Assembly (NCBI GenBank): GCA_947625355.1
Contig: CANQOA010000020.1
Coordinates: forward strand, 1-34,783
Origin: an uncultured Oscillospiraceae bacterium
Lineage (GTDB): Bacteria > Bacillota > Clostridia > Oscillospirales > Oscillospiraceae
Direction of reading: 5' to 3'
Length of the DNA: 34,783 nucleotides
Shown here: piece by piece, positions 15,558 to 22,522 of the stretch
Layout of the letters: each line of letters opens with the position of its first letter
Position numbering within the stretch: the stretch's first letter is position 1
Notes under the pieces: generated by a model
What the model saw: the letters and a program-made list of their open reading frames with translations, nothing else
Databases searched by the model: none
Told to the model about the DNA's origin: nothing
Position numbers and translations under genes: made by a program

Positions 15558-16415
15558 TCAGCTCTCCGGTCCGTCTCCGGCCCGGCGGTCATAGTCCTCC
15601 AGGAAGAAATGCGCCTGGCCGCCAGACTTATAGCCGGGGAAGGTGTCCAGACACACCGCGTGGAGGGCGGTGAAGATGTTCTTTTCGATGTTGGGCTCTG
15701 TCTGCCGCAGGGAGCGCAGAAGCTCCTTCACCTCCTGGCGCTTGGAGGTGAGCTCGCCGGTAGCGGTGCCCTCCGTCAGACGGCAGGCGCACCGGAGGAA
15801 CTCCAGCCCGTTATACCGCGCCCAGGCGATGATGTCGTCCTCGTGGACGCAGTAGAGCGGCCGGATCAGCTCCATGCCGGGGAAGTTGGTGCTGTGCAGC
15901 TTAGGCATCATGGCCTGCAGCTGGGCGCCGTAGAACATGGCGATGAGCGTGGTCTCGATCACGTCGCTGAAGTGGTGTCCCAGGGCGATCTTATTGCAGC
16001 CCAGCTCCCTGGCCTTGCTGTAGAGGTACCCCCGGCGCATCCGGGCGCACAGATAGCAGGGGCTGCGGTCGGTGCTGTCCGCGGCGGCGAAAATGTCCGT
16101 CTCGAACACCGTGACCGGTATCTGCAGCAGCGCGGCGTTTTCCTCGATCCGTCGGCGGTTGGCGGCGGTGTAGCCGGGGTCCATCACCAGAAAGACCAGC
16201 TCGAAGGGCACGTCGGAGTGGCGGTGCAGCTCCTGCATGAGCTTGGCCAGGAGCATGGAGTCTTTCCCGCCGGAGATGCACACGGCGATCCGGTCCCCCG
16301 ATCGGACCAGCTCATAGCGCTTCACCGCCTCCACGAATGGGCGCCAAAGCGTTTTCCGGTATTTGGTTATGATGCTCCGCTCGATGCGCTGGCAGGGCTC
16401 CAGGGTCCGGGACAT
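15558..16415 (-). CDS. TtcA-like PP-loop tRNA thiolation enzyme
   Basis: 285 residues. The PP-loop ATP pyrophosphatase motif CISGGKDSML is near residue 50. CYLCARMRRGYLY gives a C-x-x-C pair and FLRCACRLTE a further cysteine pair. GHHFSDVIETTL is a TtcA/TilS-superfamily landmark. TtcA uses an iron-sulfur cluster and ATP to make 2-thiocytidine at tRNA position 32. Clostridial relatives of this size are commonly annotated TtcA family, but the precise modified base is not proven. AAAGGAGG lies 6-7 nt before the ATG. A promoter is at 16487-16516. Confidence 0.85.
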   Translation of the reverse strand: MSRTLEPCQRIERSIITKYRKTLWRPFVEAVKRYELVRSGDRIAVCISGGKDSMLLAKLMQELHRHSDVPFELVFLVMDPGYTAANRRRIEENAALLQIPVTVFETDIFAAADSTDRSPCYLCARMRRGYLYSKARELGCNKIALGHHFSDVIETTLIAMFYGAQLQAMMPKLHSTNFPGMELIRPLYCVHEDDIIAWARYNGLEFLRCACRLTEGTATGELTSKRQEVKELLRSLRQTEPNIEKNIFTALHAVCLDTFPGYKSGGQAHFFLEDYDRRAGDGPES

Positions 16416-16463
16416 GGACGGCCTCCTTTGGACGGGACGGGGAAACTACTCAGCTTATTTTGA

Positions 16464-16494
16464 GGTATAATAGCAACTTTGCTGCTATTATACC
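16464..16494. repeat. Perfect 12-bp inverted repeat carrying a TATAAT on each strand
   Basis: Arms GGTATAATAGCA and TGCTATTATACC around a 7-bp spacer, in the divergent gap between the TtcA-like gene and the small membrane protein gene. The minus-strand TATAAT fits the promoter at 16487-16516. The plus-strand TATAAT (16466-16471) has no good -35 box. The symmetry could also be an operator. Confidence 0.8.
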
Positions 16495-16516
16495 ATGTCG
16501 CGCGGTTCCGGCGCAA
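16487..16516 (-). promoter_or_regulatory. Promoter of the TtcA-like gene
   Basis: Minus strand TTGCGC (16516-16511), 18 bp, TATAAT (16492-16487); the -10 box lies inside the inverted repeat. Confidence 0.6.
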
Positions 16517-16543
16517 GCCGGGAGGGCATATACTGGTCCGGGG

Positions 16544-16801
16544 GTGACGGATACGGACCGGGAGGAAAAAGCGGCGGACGGCGGCGGCAGGTCCCTGCGG
16601 CGGCTGCGGCTGCAAAACGGCATGGCCGTGCTCTTCGCGGCCATGGGCGCCATGGTGGCGCTGGTGGTGCTGGAGGCGGTGCTCCCCGCGGACAGGGCGA
16701 CGCTGGTGAGCGACGCTTTCGAGGCGTTCAAGCTCATCGCCGTCACGGTCCTGGGCTATGTGTTCGGGGCCAACCAGACCAAGGGCGGCCCGGAGGAATG
16801 A
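16544..16801 (+). CDS. Small membrane protein of unknown function
   Basis: About 85 residues from GTG at 16544. The charged N-terminus is followed by a hydrophobic segment (MAVLFAAMGAMVALVVLEAV) and a second one (KLIAVTVLGYVFGAN). The layout resembles a small two-helix membrane protein such as a holin or an orphan envelope protein, but I recognise no family. The start is uncertain: GGAGGG lies 17 nt upstream of the GTG, rather far. An upstream in-frame start would overlap the inverted repeat. Codon use matches the neighbouring core genes. Confidence 0.55.
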   Translation: MTDTDREEKAADGGGRSLRRLRLQNGMAVLFAAMGAMVALVVLEAVLPADRATLVSDAFEAFKLIAVTVLGYVFGANQTKGGPEE

Positions 16802-16805
16802 GAGC

Positions 16806-16828
16806 GCCCCGGCCTGAACGGCCGGGGC
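16806..16828 (+). terminator. Terminator-like hairpin after the small membrane protein gene
   Basis: GCCCCGGCC-tgaac-GGCCGGGGC, 4 bp after the stop. The T-run (ATTTTT) comes only 10 bp later, where the recombinase remnant begins, so the original tail may have been lost. Confidence 0.5.
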
Positions 16829-16837
16829 GGATAAGGA

Positions 16838-17275
16838 AGTATTTTTGAAGCAGATATCCACCTTGACACGATCGTGTTTATGGGGCTTCTCGCTCTTGGG
16901 GACCTCTATCCGCTGCATCAGGGAGTTCACTATGGTCGGCGTGAGTTCTTTCAGTTCCGCGCATTGCCGCTAAGTATATCCAACTCTCGGATGCGCTTAT
17001 GCCCATTCTCCTCCTGGGTACCATTCGTTGAAGATGTTATTGAAGGGCATCATCTCTGTGCCGCTCTCCCGGAGCGTGTCCACATTCTCCTGGATGGCGA
17101 TGAATCGGACGCCCAGCGTGGGGTACTTTATCTCCAGGTACTCGCCCACCTCCAGATAGTTGCGGCCAAAGCGGGACAGGTCTTTGACGATCACGGTACT
17201 GACAGCGCCGTCCTCCGCCATCTGCTGCATCCGCAGAAAGTCGTGCCGTTCAAAGGTCATGCCGGAGATACCGTT
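16838..17275 (-). pseudogene. Remnant of a large serine recombinase (TndX/Tn4451-type)
   Basis: Reading leftward, the remnant begins with D-N-G-I-S-G-M-T-F-E-R-H-D-F and continues through VIVKDLSRFGRNYLEVGEYL and FIAIQENVDTL to NNIFNEWY. This is the catalytic-domain core of a large serine recombinase (residues around 50-150 in intact relatives). The frame then breaks at about 17000. A shifted frame gives HKRIRELDIL, and another gives LTPTIVNSLMQRIEV and a tail like the end of such proteins (16848-16970). The N-terminal nucleophile serine region and most of the DNA-binding part are missing. It marks the left edge of the accessory island. It cannot be active. Confidence 0.85.
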
Positions 17276-18369
17276 ATCCAGTCCACTTCCTCCGCCTCGG
17301 TGAGAAGCGGCGGCTCAAGGCTCCGCAACATCCGGGCCACGACGCTCTCCGGCACGCTGTCCCGCCGGGACAGGTTCCGCCGCCGGCGTTCCTCCCATCC
17401 TGCCTCCAGATACTCTATCCGAACCGCCGCGCCGTAGCGGTGGAAGAGGTCTGTCCACCGGCCCCGGTTGGCCGGAGACAGGTTGGTGGCGTTGAATACG
17501 AAGGGCTTTTTGGCACGCAGCAGCGTCCGGGCCTGCTCCTGCGCGGCCCGGACCACCGCGCCGCCTCCGTCGTCGGGGGCTGCACCCAGCTCCTTTCGCA
17601 CTGCGTCCAGGGACACCATGGGCATGCCGCCGTACCGGGCGGCGATGTATGTGTCCTTGCCCGTGCCGGGCAGGCCGCTCACCATGACCACCGTGCCCCA
17701 GGCGGTATCGTAGACCTTCTGACCGGGTACCACAGCTCTGCCGGTCATATCCGCCCAGCGACTGGAGGCATCAGGATAGGGAAACGGCCCCCGCAGGCAG
17801 CCGGCCTCCTCCGCCAAGGCGCGGAACAGCGCCACGTCCTCCAGCCGCCTCGCCCGGTCGGGGCAGATCCGGCCCCGGATATCCGCCTCGGCCAGCACCG
17901 CCAGTTTCTCCAGCGTGAAAAGCTCCGTCAGCTCTCCCGCCGACGCCATCTGCCGCAGGGTCCGGGCCGGGTCGTCCCTCTCAAAGATATGCAGCGGCCG
18001 CATGTGCCAGCGGATGAGCAGACATACCACCTCCCGCAGGCGAAGAGCCTCCGGCGTACCGGCCAGGCCCAGCCCGGTCATCAGCCTTTCCCGGGCCATC
18101 TTCGCCCCCGCAGCGCTGTGGCCGGGGGCGGTCCACCGGCCGTCCTCCCACACGGTGCACCGGGCCTTGCCCAGATCGTGGAGAAGCCCTGCGGCCAGCA
18201 GCATCTGCTGGTCGTCTCCATCCAGCGCGAGGAACGACGGCTGCTCCGCCATGCTCGCTGTCACCAGCCGGGTATGGGCCAGCGCGTCCCCCTCTCCGTG
18301 CCAGACCGGGTCCTGCTGAACGCCCGCCAAGTCCGCCAGAAACGGCTCCAGGTTTTCAAGGGATATCAT
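17257..18369 (-). CDS. HD-Pnk: HD phosphoesterase fused to 5'-OH polynucleotide kinase
   Basis: 370 residues. The N-terminal HD domain (about 20-190) has an early His (HTRLV), the H64-D65 pair in LLHDLGKA, a later conserved His (IRWHMRPLHIF) and an Asp (LAEADIRGR). The C-terminal P-loop kinase (about 224-360) has GLPGTGKDT (232-240). SLDAVRKEL gives the D-x-x-R acceptor-binding motif of T4-type Pnk. NATNLSPANR and an Arg-rich lid (RRRNLSRRDSVPESVV) complete the set. Such HD-Pnk enzymes (characterised from Runella) remove 2',3'-cyclic or 2'/3' phosphates and phosphorylate 5'-OH ends, preparing broken RNA for ligation. The ATG at 18369 overlaps the ligase gene by 14 nt; a TTG five codons earlier is possible. 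The last residues (ITVSPA) are read out of frame from the recombinase remnant. Confidence 0.87.
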   Translation of the reverse strand: MISLENLEPFLADLAGVQQDPVWHGEGDALAHTRLVTASMAEQPSFLALDGDDQQMLLAAGLLHDLGKARCTVWEDGRWTAPGHSAAGAKMARERLMTGLGLAGTPEALRLREVVCLLIRWHMRPLHIFERDDPARTLRQMASAGELTELFTLEKLAVLAEADIRGRICPDRARRLEDVALFRALAEEAGCLRGPFPYPDASSRWADMTGRAVVPGQKVYDTAWGTVVMVSGLPGTGKDTYIAARYGGMPMVSLDAVRKELGAAPDDGGGAVVRAAQEQARTLLRAKKPFVFNATNLSPANRGRWTDLFHRYGAAVRIEYLEAGWEERRRRNLSRRDSVPESVVARMLRSLEPPLLTEAEEVDWITVSPA

Positions 18370-19165
18370 GGCTGTCACCGCCAAAAAGGGACTCCACCGG
18401 CACGGCCAGCCCGTTCGGCACGATGGGTCTGCTCTGCCAGTGGGATTCGGATAGCTGCACCGCCTGGTAGAAAGTGGGCCGAACGAATTTCATCCGGTCC
18501 GTGACCTGGCCGCCCTCCTCCACCTTGATGTAAAGCCCCTCCATGAGAGGCAAGGGATCCGTTTCCCGGACCTGCCGCTCCTCATCCAACCCCAGCCGGC
18601 GGCTGGTCCGGCGCAGAGCGTCCAAGTGGCTCTCGCCGCTGATGTAGTTGGACGGACCCAGAAGGGCAGTCAGCGTCGCCTTGTCCGTGAAAGCCCCTTC
18701 TGCCAGTACCGGCACAGATACTACCGGCAGTCCGGCCAACATGCCATGGCGAGTGGGGGTGTCTAAAAATATGCCCGTCTCCCGGTCCAGAATGTCGAAC
18801 TCCAAAAAGTAATGGGGGAGCATATCGTAGAACACCGTGTGTTTGGCGTACAGCCACTCGCCGTACATGACATACCTGCTCCCCAGCACGACCCGGAGCG
18901 CCTCCCGATGGACGCTGGCCCACTGCTTGAAGAGGTTATAATGCCGCTCCCGCCAGCCGCCGGTGAGGTAGTGGCCACGGCTCTGGAGGAGCAGCTCGCC
19001 ATGTTCGTCGAAGGATACGGCGGAGTTGGCTCCGTCGCACTTCTCCTCCACCACCAGATGCCGCCCGGCGATGACGTCGAAAGGGACCTGGCGCAGGTCC
19101 TCGTCTCCCGGCTGGAGCCGGGAGCCCTCCAGATGGGGCGTGCGAGGGTATTTGATAAGGTCCAT
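18356..19165 (-). CDS. ATP-dependent RNA ligase (nucleotidyltransferase family)
   Basis: 269 residues. Covalent nucleotidyltransferase motifs in order: motif I VVEEKCDGAN with the AMP-accepting Lys42; RG at 63-64; motif III YGEWLYAKHTVFYD and YFLEFDIL; motif IV MEGLYIKVEE; motif V MKFVRP (Lys226). The K-C-D-G form and the short C-terminus fit Rnl-type RNA ligases rather than NAD or ATP DNA ligases. It joins 3'-OH and 5'-phosphate RNA ends. It lies directly upstream of HD-Pnk, which makes those ends, and starts 2 bp after the methyltransferase stop with GGAGG 7 nt before the ATG. Confidence 0.88.
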   Translation of the reverse strand: MDLIKYPRTPHLEGSRLQPGDEDLRQVPFDVIAGRHLVVEEKCDGANSAVSFDEHGELLLQSRGHYLTGGWRERHYNLFKQWASVHREALRVVLGSRYVMYGEWLYAKHTVFYDMLPHYFLEFDILDRETGIFLDTPTRHGMLAGLPVVSVPVLAEGAFTDKATLTALLGPSNYISGESHLDALRRTSRRLGLDEERQVRETDPLPLMEGLYIKVEEGGQVTDRMKFVRPTFYQAVQLSESHWQSRPIVPNGLAVPVESLFGGDSHDIP

Positions 19166-19167
19166 GG

Positions 19168-19872
19168 CTATGCCTCCTCGCCTATGGCGGCCATAAGGAT
19201 GAGATGGCCCGGCACGCCGCCGAAGTGAAGCCGGTCACACCCGGCGTTTCGGAAAAGCTCCGTCAGCACCTGCTTGGTGAGCAGGTGGATGTGCTCGGGG
19301 TTATCGTCCTCTTTGCTGGGTACTGTCACGGCCACATACCGCCGGGCGATGCGCACCGCCGCCGTCACGGCGGCCTGCACGTCCGGAATGTGCTCCAGCA
19401 CCTCCAGCATGGTCACCACGTCCGCGCTCTTTTCCGGCAATGGGCAGGCGCAGACGTCTGCCCGCAGGGCCGTGAGCCGGTCCACGCCGCCCCGGCGGAT
19501 GTCCTCTAAAAAATCCACCCGGTAGTCCAGCAGGTCCAGGCTGGTCACCGGCACGCCGGGAAAAGTGTCCAGAAAGGGGAATAAAAACACGCCCCGGCCG
19601 CTGCCTACGTCCAGCAGACTCTCCGGCTGCACGCCCCGGAGGAAGCCCAAAATCTGCTTCACCCGTGGCATATCCTCATGACCCCGTTTGAAGCGGTAGA
19701 GCTTCACGCCCCAGGCCCGCCCTAAATCCAGCAGGGCCGTGAGGTCCTCCTCTGTCAGCGCCGCCAGGGGCTTTTCCCCCAGGGGCGCGGGCAGCGGCAG
19801 CCCCTCGCGGACGGCATGGCCCCGCACCGCCGCTGCGGCCAGGCGCTCATACATCCCATCGTGTGTCATCAT
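19168..19872 (-). CDS. Class I SAM-dependent methyltransferase
   Basis: 234 residues. Motif I LLDVGSGRGVFLFPFLD, the acidic end of strand two SLDLLDYR, motif II-like SADVVTMLEVLEHIPD and a later PEHIHLLT are visible. An N-terminal helical extension (1-75) precedes the fold. The E-x-x-E-H of LEVLEHI is shared by Hen1 RNA 3'-end methyltransferases but also by UbiG-like enzymes, so Hen1-like action is only a hypothesis from the RNA repair context. Its start overlaps the Sel1-protein stop by 4 nt. Confidence 0.85.
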   Translation of the reverse strand: MMTHDGMYERLAAAAVRGHAVREGLPLPAPLGEKPLAALTEEDLTALLDLGRAWGVKLYRFKRGHEDMPRVKQILGFLRGVQPESLLDVGSGRGVFLFPFLDTFPGVPVTSLDLLDYRVDFLEDIRRGGVDRLTALRADVCACPLPEKSADVVTMLEVLEHIPDVQAAVTAAVRIARRYVAVTVPSKEDDNPEHIHLLTKQVLTELFRNAGCDRLHFGGVPGHLILMAAIGEEA

Positions 19873-21002
19873 TCCTCTTCCTCCGCAGAGGGGTAGATGA
19901 CATTCGTCACATGGGCGGGGGTCTCTCCCTGGTCCCAGCCATCCACGGTATAGCGCAGCAGCACCTTCACGTCCCCGCCGGTGAGGCAGCCGATCTCGAT
20001 GGAGTACTCCTTCTCCCCGGTCTCGATGAACAGAGCCTCGTGCTCTGTCAGCTTCAGATGGTCCAGCAGCCCCGGCAGCCCCGGCAGATCAACGCCACAG
20101 TATTTCAGCGGGTCTTTCTTGTCTGCCTCCAGATCCCGGAAGCCCGGCGCGGGCCGCAGGACCCGGGCCCAGCGACGCTCGCTCATCCAGCCGAACTCCG
20201 ACCCCTCGTATCGCACCTGCTCGTCCGTCTCCTGGATCCCCCAGATGGGGACGACCTGGTTAGGCTGGGCAAAGGTGATGGCCCCGTCTCTAGGCAGCGC
20301 CCGCAGGTTCACCACCACCGCCGACGCCCAGCCGCACCGGAACGAACTCACCGGTGCGCAGGAGACGTTCTTTCTGAGGTTGGGGAAGGGGTACTTGAAA
20401 TAGTCCCCGCCCAGCCGGTACCGGCCCTCGGCCAGCCGCCAGCCCAGGCGGGAGAGCTGCTCCTCCGTGCCGTTCATGAGCACTTCGTATACCGGCCGCG
20501 CCTCCTCCTGTTTTTCGATAAGGCCACAGAAGCCGTCCAGGAGCTCATCGTATTTTTCGTCCGGCAGATGTTCGCCGCTGTCCACATCAAACAGATCATG
20601 CAGCGCCTTCTGCGCCTGGGCCACGCCCGCGGCGGCGGCCTTTTCCAGCCACTGGCGGGCCCTGGCCTCGTCTTTGGGGCAGCCTCTGCCGCTATAGAGC
20701 ATCACGCCCACGTTGCTCATGGCGTCGGGGAAGCCCGCCTCGGCGGCCTTCAGAAACCAGGCGTATGCCTCCTTCATGTTGGGGATGAGTTTGTTCTGGC
20801 CCCAGGGCATGAGGGACGGCAACGCAAGGGCCTGATAGTTTTTATAGAGATACAGGTTGCCGATGGCGAACATCCCCGCGGCGCTGCCGGCGTCCGCCGC
20901 CCTTTTATAGGCGTTGAAGGCCTCGTCCAGCTTTCCGGCATTTTCAAAGGCCAGGCCCTTTTTAAGCAGAGCTCCCTCGTTTGTAAACAGCTTTTTAAAC
21001 AT
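19869..21002 (-). CDS. Sel1-repeat protein with an unassigned C-terminal domain
   Basis: 377 residues. The first ~145 hold three to four Sel1-like TPR units (for example GKLDEAFNAYKRAADAGSAA, AYAWFLKAAEAGFPDAM and ARQWLEKAAAAGVAQAQKAL). They form a protein-binding solenoid. The rest (about 150-377) is rich in Trp, Gly and beta-strand-like segments (FRCGWASAVVVNLRAL; FGWMSERRWARVL; YSIEIGCLTGGDVKVLLRY); I do not recognise it. No signal peptide, so cytoplasmic. It overlaps the 61-residue ORF by 8 nt upstream and the methyltransferase by 4 nt downstream. It may be a scaffold or substrate adaptor of the RNA repair set. Confidence 0.8.
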   Translation of the reverse strand: MFKKLFTNEGALLKKGLAFENAGKLDEAFNAYKRAADAGSAAGMFAIGNLYLYKNYQALALPSLMPWGQNKLIPNMKEAYAWFLKAAEAGFPDAMSNVGVMLYSGRGCPKDEARARQWLEKAAAAGVAQAQKALHDLFDVDSGEHLPDEKYDELLDGFCGLIEKQEEARPVYEVLMNGTEEQLSRLGWRLAEGRYRLGGDYFKYPFPNLRKNVSCAPVSSFRCGWASAVVVNLRALPRDGAITFAQPNQVVPIWGIQETDEQVRYEGSEFGWMSERRWARVLRPAPGFRDLEADKKDPLKYCGVDLPGLPGLLDHLKLTEHEALFIETGEKEYSIEIGCLTGGDVKVLLRYTVDGWDQGETPAHVTNVIYPSAEEEE

Positions 21003-21180
21003 CGGCTCTTCCCTCCGGCCGGTAGGTCATGGCGATATACTTGCTCTCCCATACCGGGTCCCGCTTATCGTACTTGTCCATCCGGCAGTCGTGCCACAGG
21101 TCCTCCGCCACCTGATCGATGACGTTTCGAAGCTCCAGCCTGTCCAGGTGCTTTTTGGAAGCATCATTCAGGCTTATCAT
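20995..21180 (-). CDS. 61-residue protein of unknown function
   Basis: A small, highly charged protein (MISLNDASKKHLDRLELRN at the start; a WHDCRMDKYDKRDPVW middle; ending EGRADV). No membrane segment and no known motif. The ATG at 21180 has GGAG 6 nt upstream; an in-frame TTG five codons earlier is less likely. It overlaps the phosphoesterase gene by 17 nt and the Sel1 gene by 8 nt, and the Sel1 ribosome binding site lies inside it. The overlaps and its codon pattern support a real coupled gene. Confidence 0.65.
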   Translation of the reverse strand: MISLNDASKKHLDRLELRNVIDQVAEDLWHDCRMDKYDKRDPVWESKYIAMTYRPEGRADV

Positions 21181-22333
21181 CCTCTTCTCCGTCAAAGCGA
21201 TAATAGCCTCTGGCGATGCGCTTGCCGCTGGCCGGCGACACCGCCGTGATCTCCGCCCGGCCCGGGGCCAGGTCCAGCCAGAGGATGTTCCCTTCCGTCC
21301 ACTCCTTTGGCTGCAGCGTCTCCTCCGGCTTCAGGGTGGTGGTGCGGACGCTGCCGCCGTTGACGTACAGGATGTTCCTGCCCCGGTCCACCTCCACACA
21401 GCCGGCCGGACAGTTCATGGATATATGGGTATGCCCGGACAGAAACAGGATGTTCCGGTGGGCCTCAAGGATATCCTGCAATTGCCCGTCCCGGCTGAAG
21501 TAGGGCATGTCGTTGGGCCGGCGGCGCTGGGGATTATGGGCCAGCAGCGGCCCGTGACACAGCACCACGTGCCAGGCGGCCGCCGTGTCCGTGAGATGCC
21601 TGTCCAGCCAGGGGAGCTGCCCCTGCCTCTGAAAGGCCAGCCTCCGGCCCGGCTGGGCGGCGTTGAGGCCTATGATATCCATATCCCCCAGCCGTACGGC
21701 CCAGGCGCCGCTCGGGTCCCACTCTACGGCCAGGCCCAGCCGCTCCGCCCGGTCCAGCAGCCGCTCCTGCAGAGCGTAGTAGCCATCCCCGGTATCAGGC
21801 AGAAGGGGAAGATCATGGTTGCCGGCCACCGCCAGCATGGGCGTTTCCGGACGCAGGCGGTCCTCTATGAGCCGCCGCAAAAGCGCGAACTGCTCCGGTG
21901 TGCCGTCGTTGACCATATCCCCGGCGCACAGCACCCCGCCGCCCGTCCCGGCCATGGCCAGCGCCCGGCCCACCTGCCAAGGCTTACCGCTCAGGTGCAG
22001 GTCGGTGACGAAGCCCAGGCGGACAGCCCCCTCCATAGGCGGCGCGGGCCACCGGTCCGGCAGGGGGACGACAGCCTCCTCCGCCGCCATATCCGGCGTG
22101 ACGGCCCGGATGAAGATGTGGGTGGCCTCCCGGGGCACCGCCCGGCCGCCGGTGAAGCGGAACACGCCCCGGCCCGCCGGGTCTATGGGTACAAAGGCGA
22201 AGGCCGTCCAGTCCGCCAGCGGGCCCGCGTCATCTGCCCACCAGAGGCCCGCCATAAGGCTGCCCGCGGCATGGACCGTATACAGCCCGTCGGCGCCGCC
22301 GGGGCGTTCCCATTGGACCTGCAGCCGGATCAC
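21164..22333 (-). CDS. Calcineurin-like metallophosphoesterase
   Basis: 389 residues. An N-terminal beta-rich domain (1-105) of unknown role precedes the metallophosphoesterase fold. Metal ligands are visible in order: D-x-H in FVTDLHLSG, GDMVNDG, AGNHDLPLL, VLCHGPLLAHN and LSGHTHISM. Two-metal phosphoesterases of this kind act on nucleic acid ends, cyclic nucleotides or proteins. As first gene of the RNA repair operon an RNA-end substrate is plausible but unproven. The start is GTG at 22333 with GGGGAGG 5 nt upstream. No signal peptide. Confidence 0.88.
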   Translation of the reverse strand: MIRLQVQWERPGGADGLYTVHAAGSLMAGLWWADDAGPLADWTAFAFVPIDPAGRGVFRFTGGRAVPREATHIFIRAVTPDMAAEEAVVPLPDRWPAPPMEGAVRLGFVTDLHLSGKPWQVGRALAMAGTGGGVLCAGDMVNDGTPEQFALLRRLIEDRLRPETPMLAVAGNHDLPLLPDTGDGYYALQERLLDRAERLGLAVEWDPSGAWAVRLGDMDIIGLNAAQPGRRLAFQRQGQLPWLDRHLTDTAAAWHVVLCHGPLLAHNPQRRRPNDMPYFSRDGQLQDILEAHRNILFLSGHTHISMNCPAGCVEVDRGRNILYVNGGSVRTTTLKPEETLQPKEWTEGNILWLDLAPGRAEITAVSPASGKRIARGYYRFDGEEDDKPE

Positions 22334-22366
22334 ACCCGCACCTCCCCTGTTCCATGGTTTCCTTTT

Positions 22367-22396
22367 ATTCTAGTCTGCCTTGCCGGACAGTGTCAA
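22367..22396 (-). promoter_or_regulatory. Promoter of the RNA repair operon
   Basis: Minus strand TTGACA (22396-22391), 18 bp, TAGAAT (22372-22367), about 30 bp before the GTG start of the first gene. The 22334-22522 gap is AT-richer than its surroundings and also carries a CTTTATT/AATAAAG inverted repeat (22433-22467). Confidence 0.72.
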
Positions 22397-22496
22397 GTAC
22401 GCAATCAGCAGACACATTATAAAATAGAAAACTCTTTATTTCGGCGATTCTTTATGTTAGAATAAAGGATATTCAGCACGGTTTTGTCATTTTTTC

Positions 22497-22502
22497 TATA
22501 AT
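22497..22502 (+). promoter_or_regulatory. -10 element before the protease-dynamin-Hsp70 operon
   Basis: TATAAT 21 bp upstream of the TTG start. No convincing -35 hexamer at 16-18 bp; TTCAGC is 19 bp away. A weak -35 may mean an activator or regulated promoter. Transcription from it would give a very short leader. Confidence 0.45.
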
Positions 22503-22522
22503 GTGCATAGGAGGCGCTCGTT

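Noticed and set aside
16367-16930. Minus-strand open frame of 187 residues over the small membrane protein gene
   Set aside because: Only its first ~35 codons (recombinase tail) are meaningful; the rest is antisense to the small gene and the divergent promoter.
19168-19872. Calling the methyltransferase Hen1
   Set aside because: The E-x-x-E-H element is present but the rest of the Hen1 metal site cannot be confirmed by eye; generic methyltransferases share it.
22481-22502. TTGTCA as the -35 box of the protease-dynamin operon
   Set aside because: It is only 7 bp from the TATAAT, too close for a sigma-A promoter.
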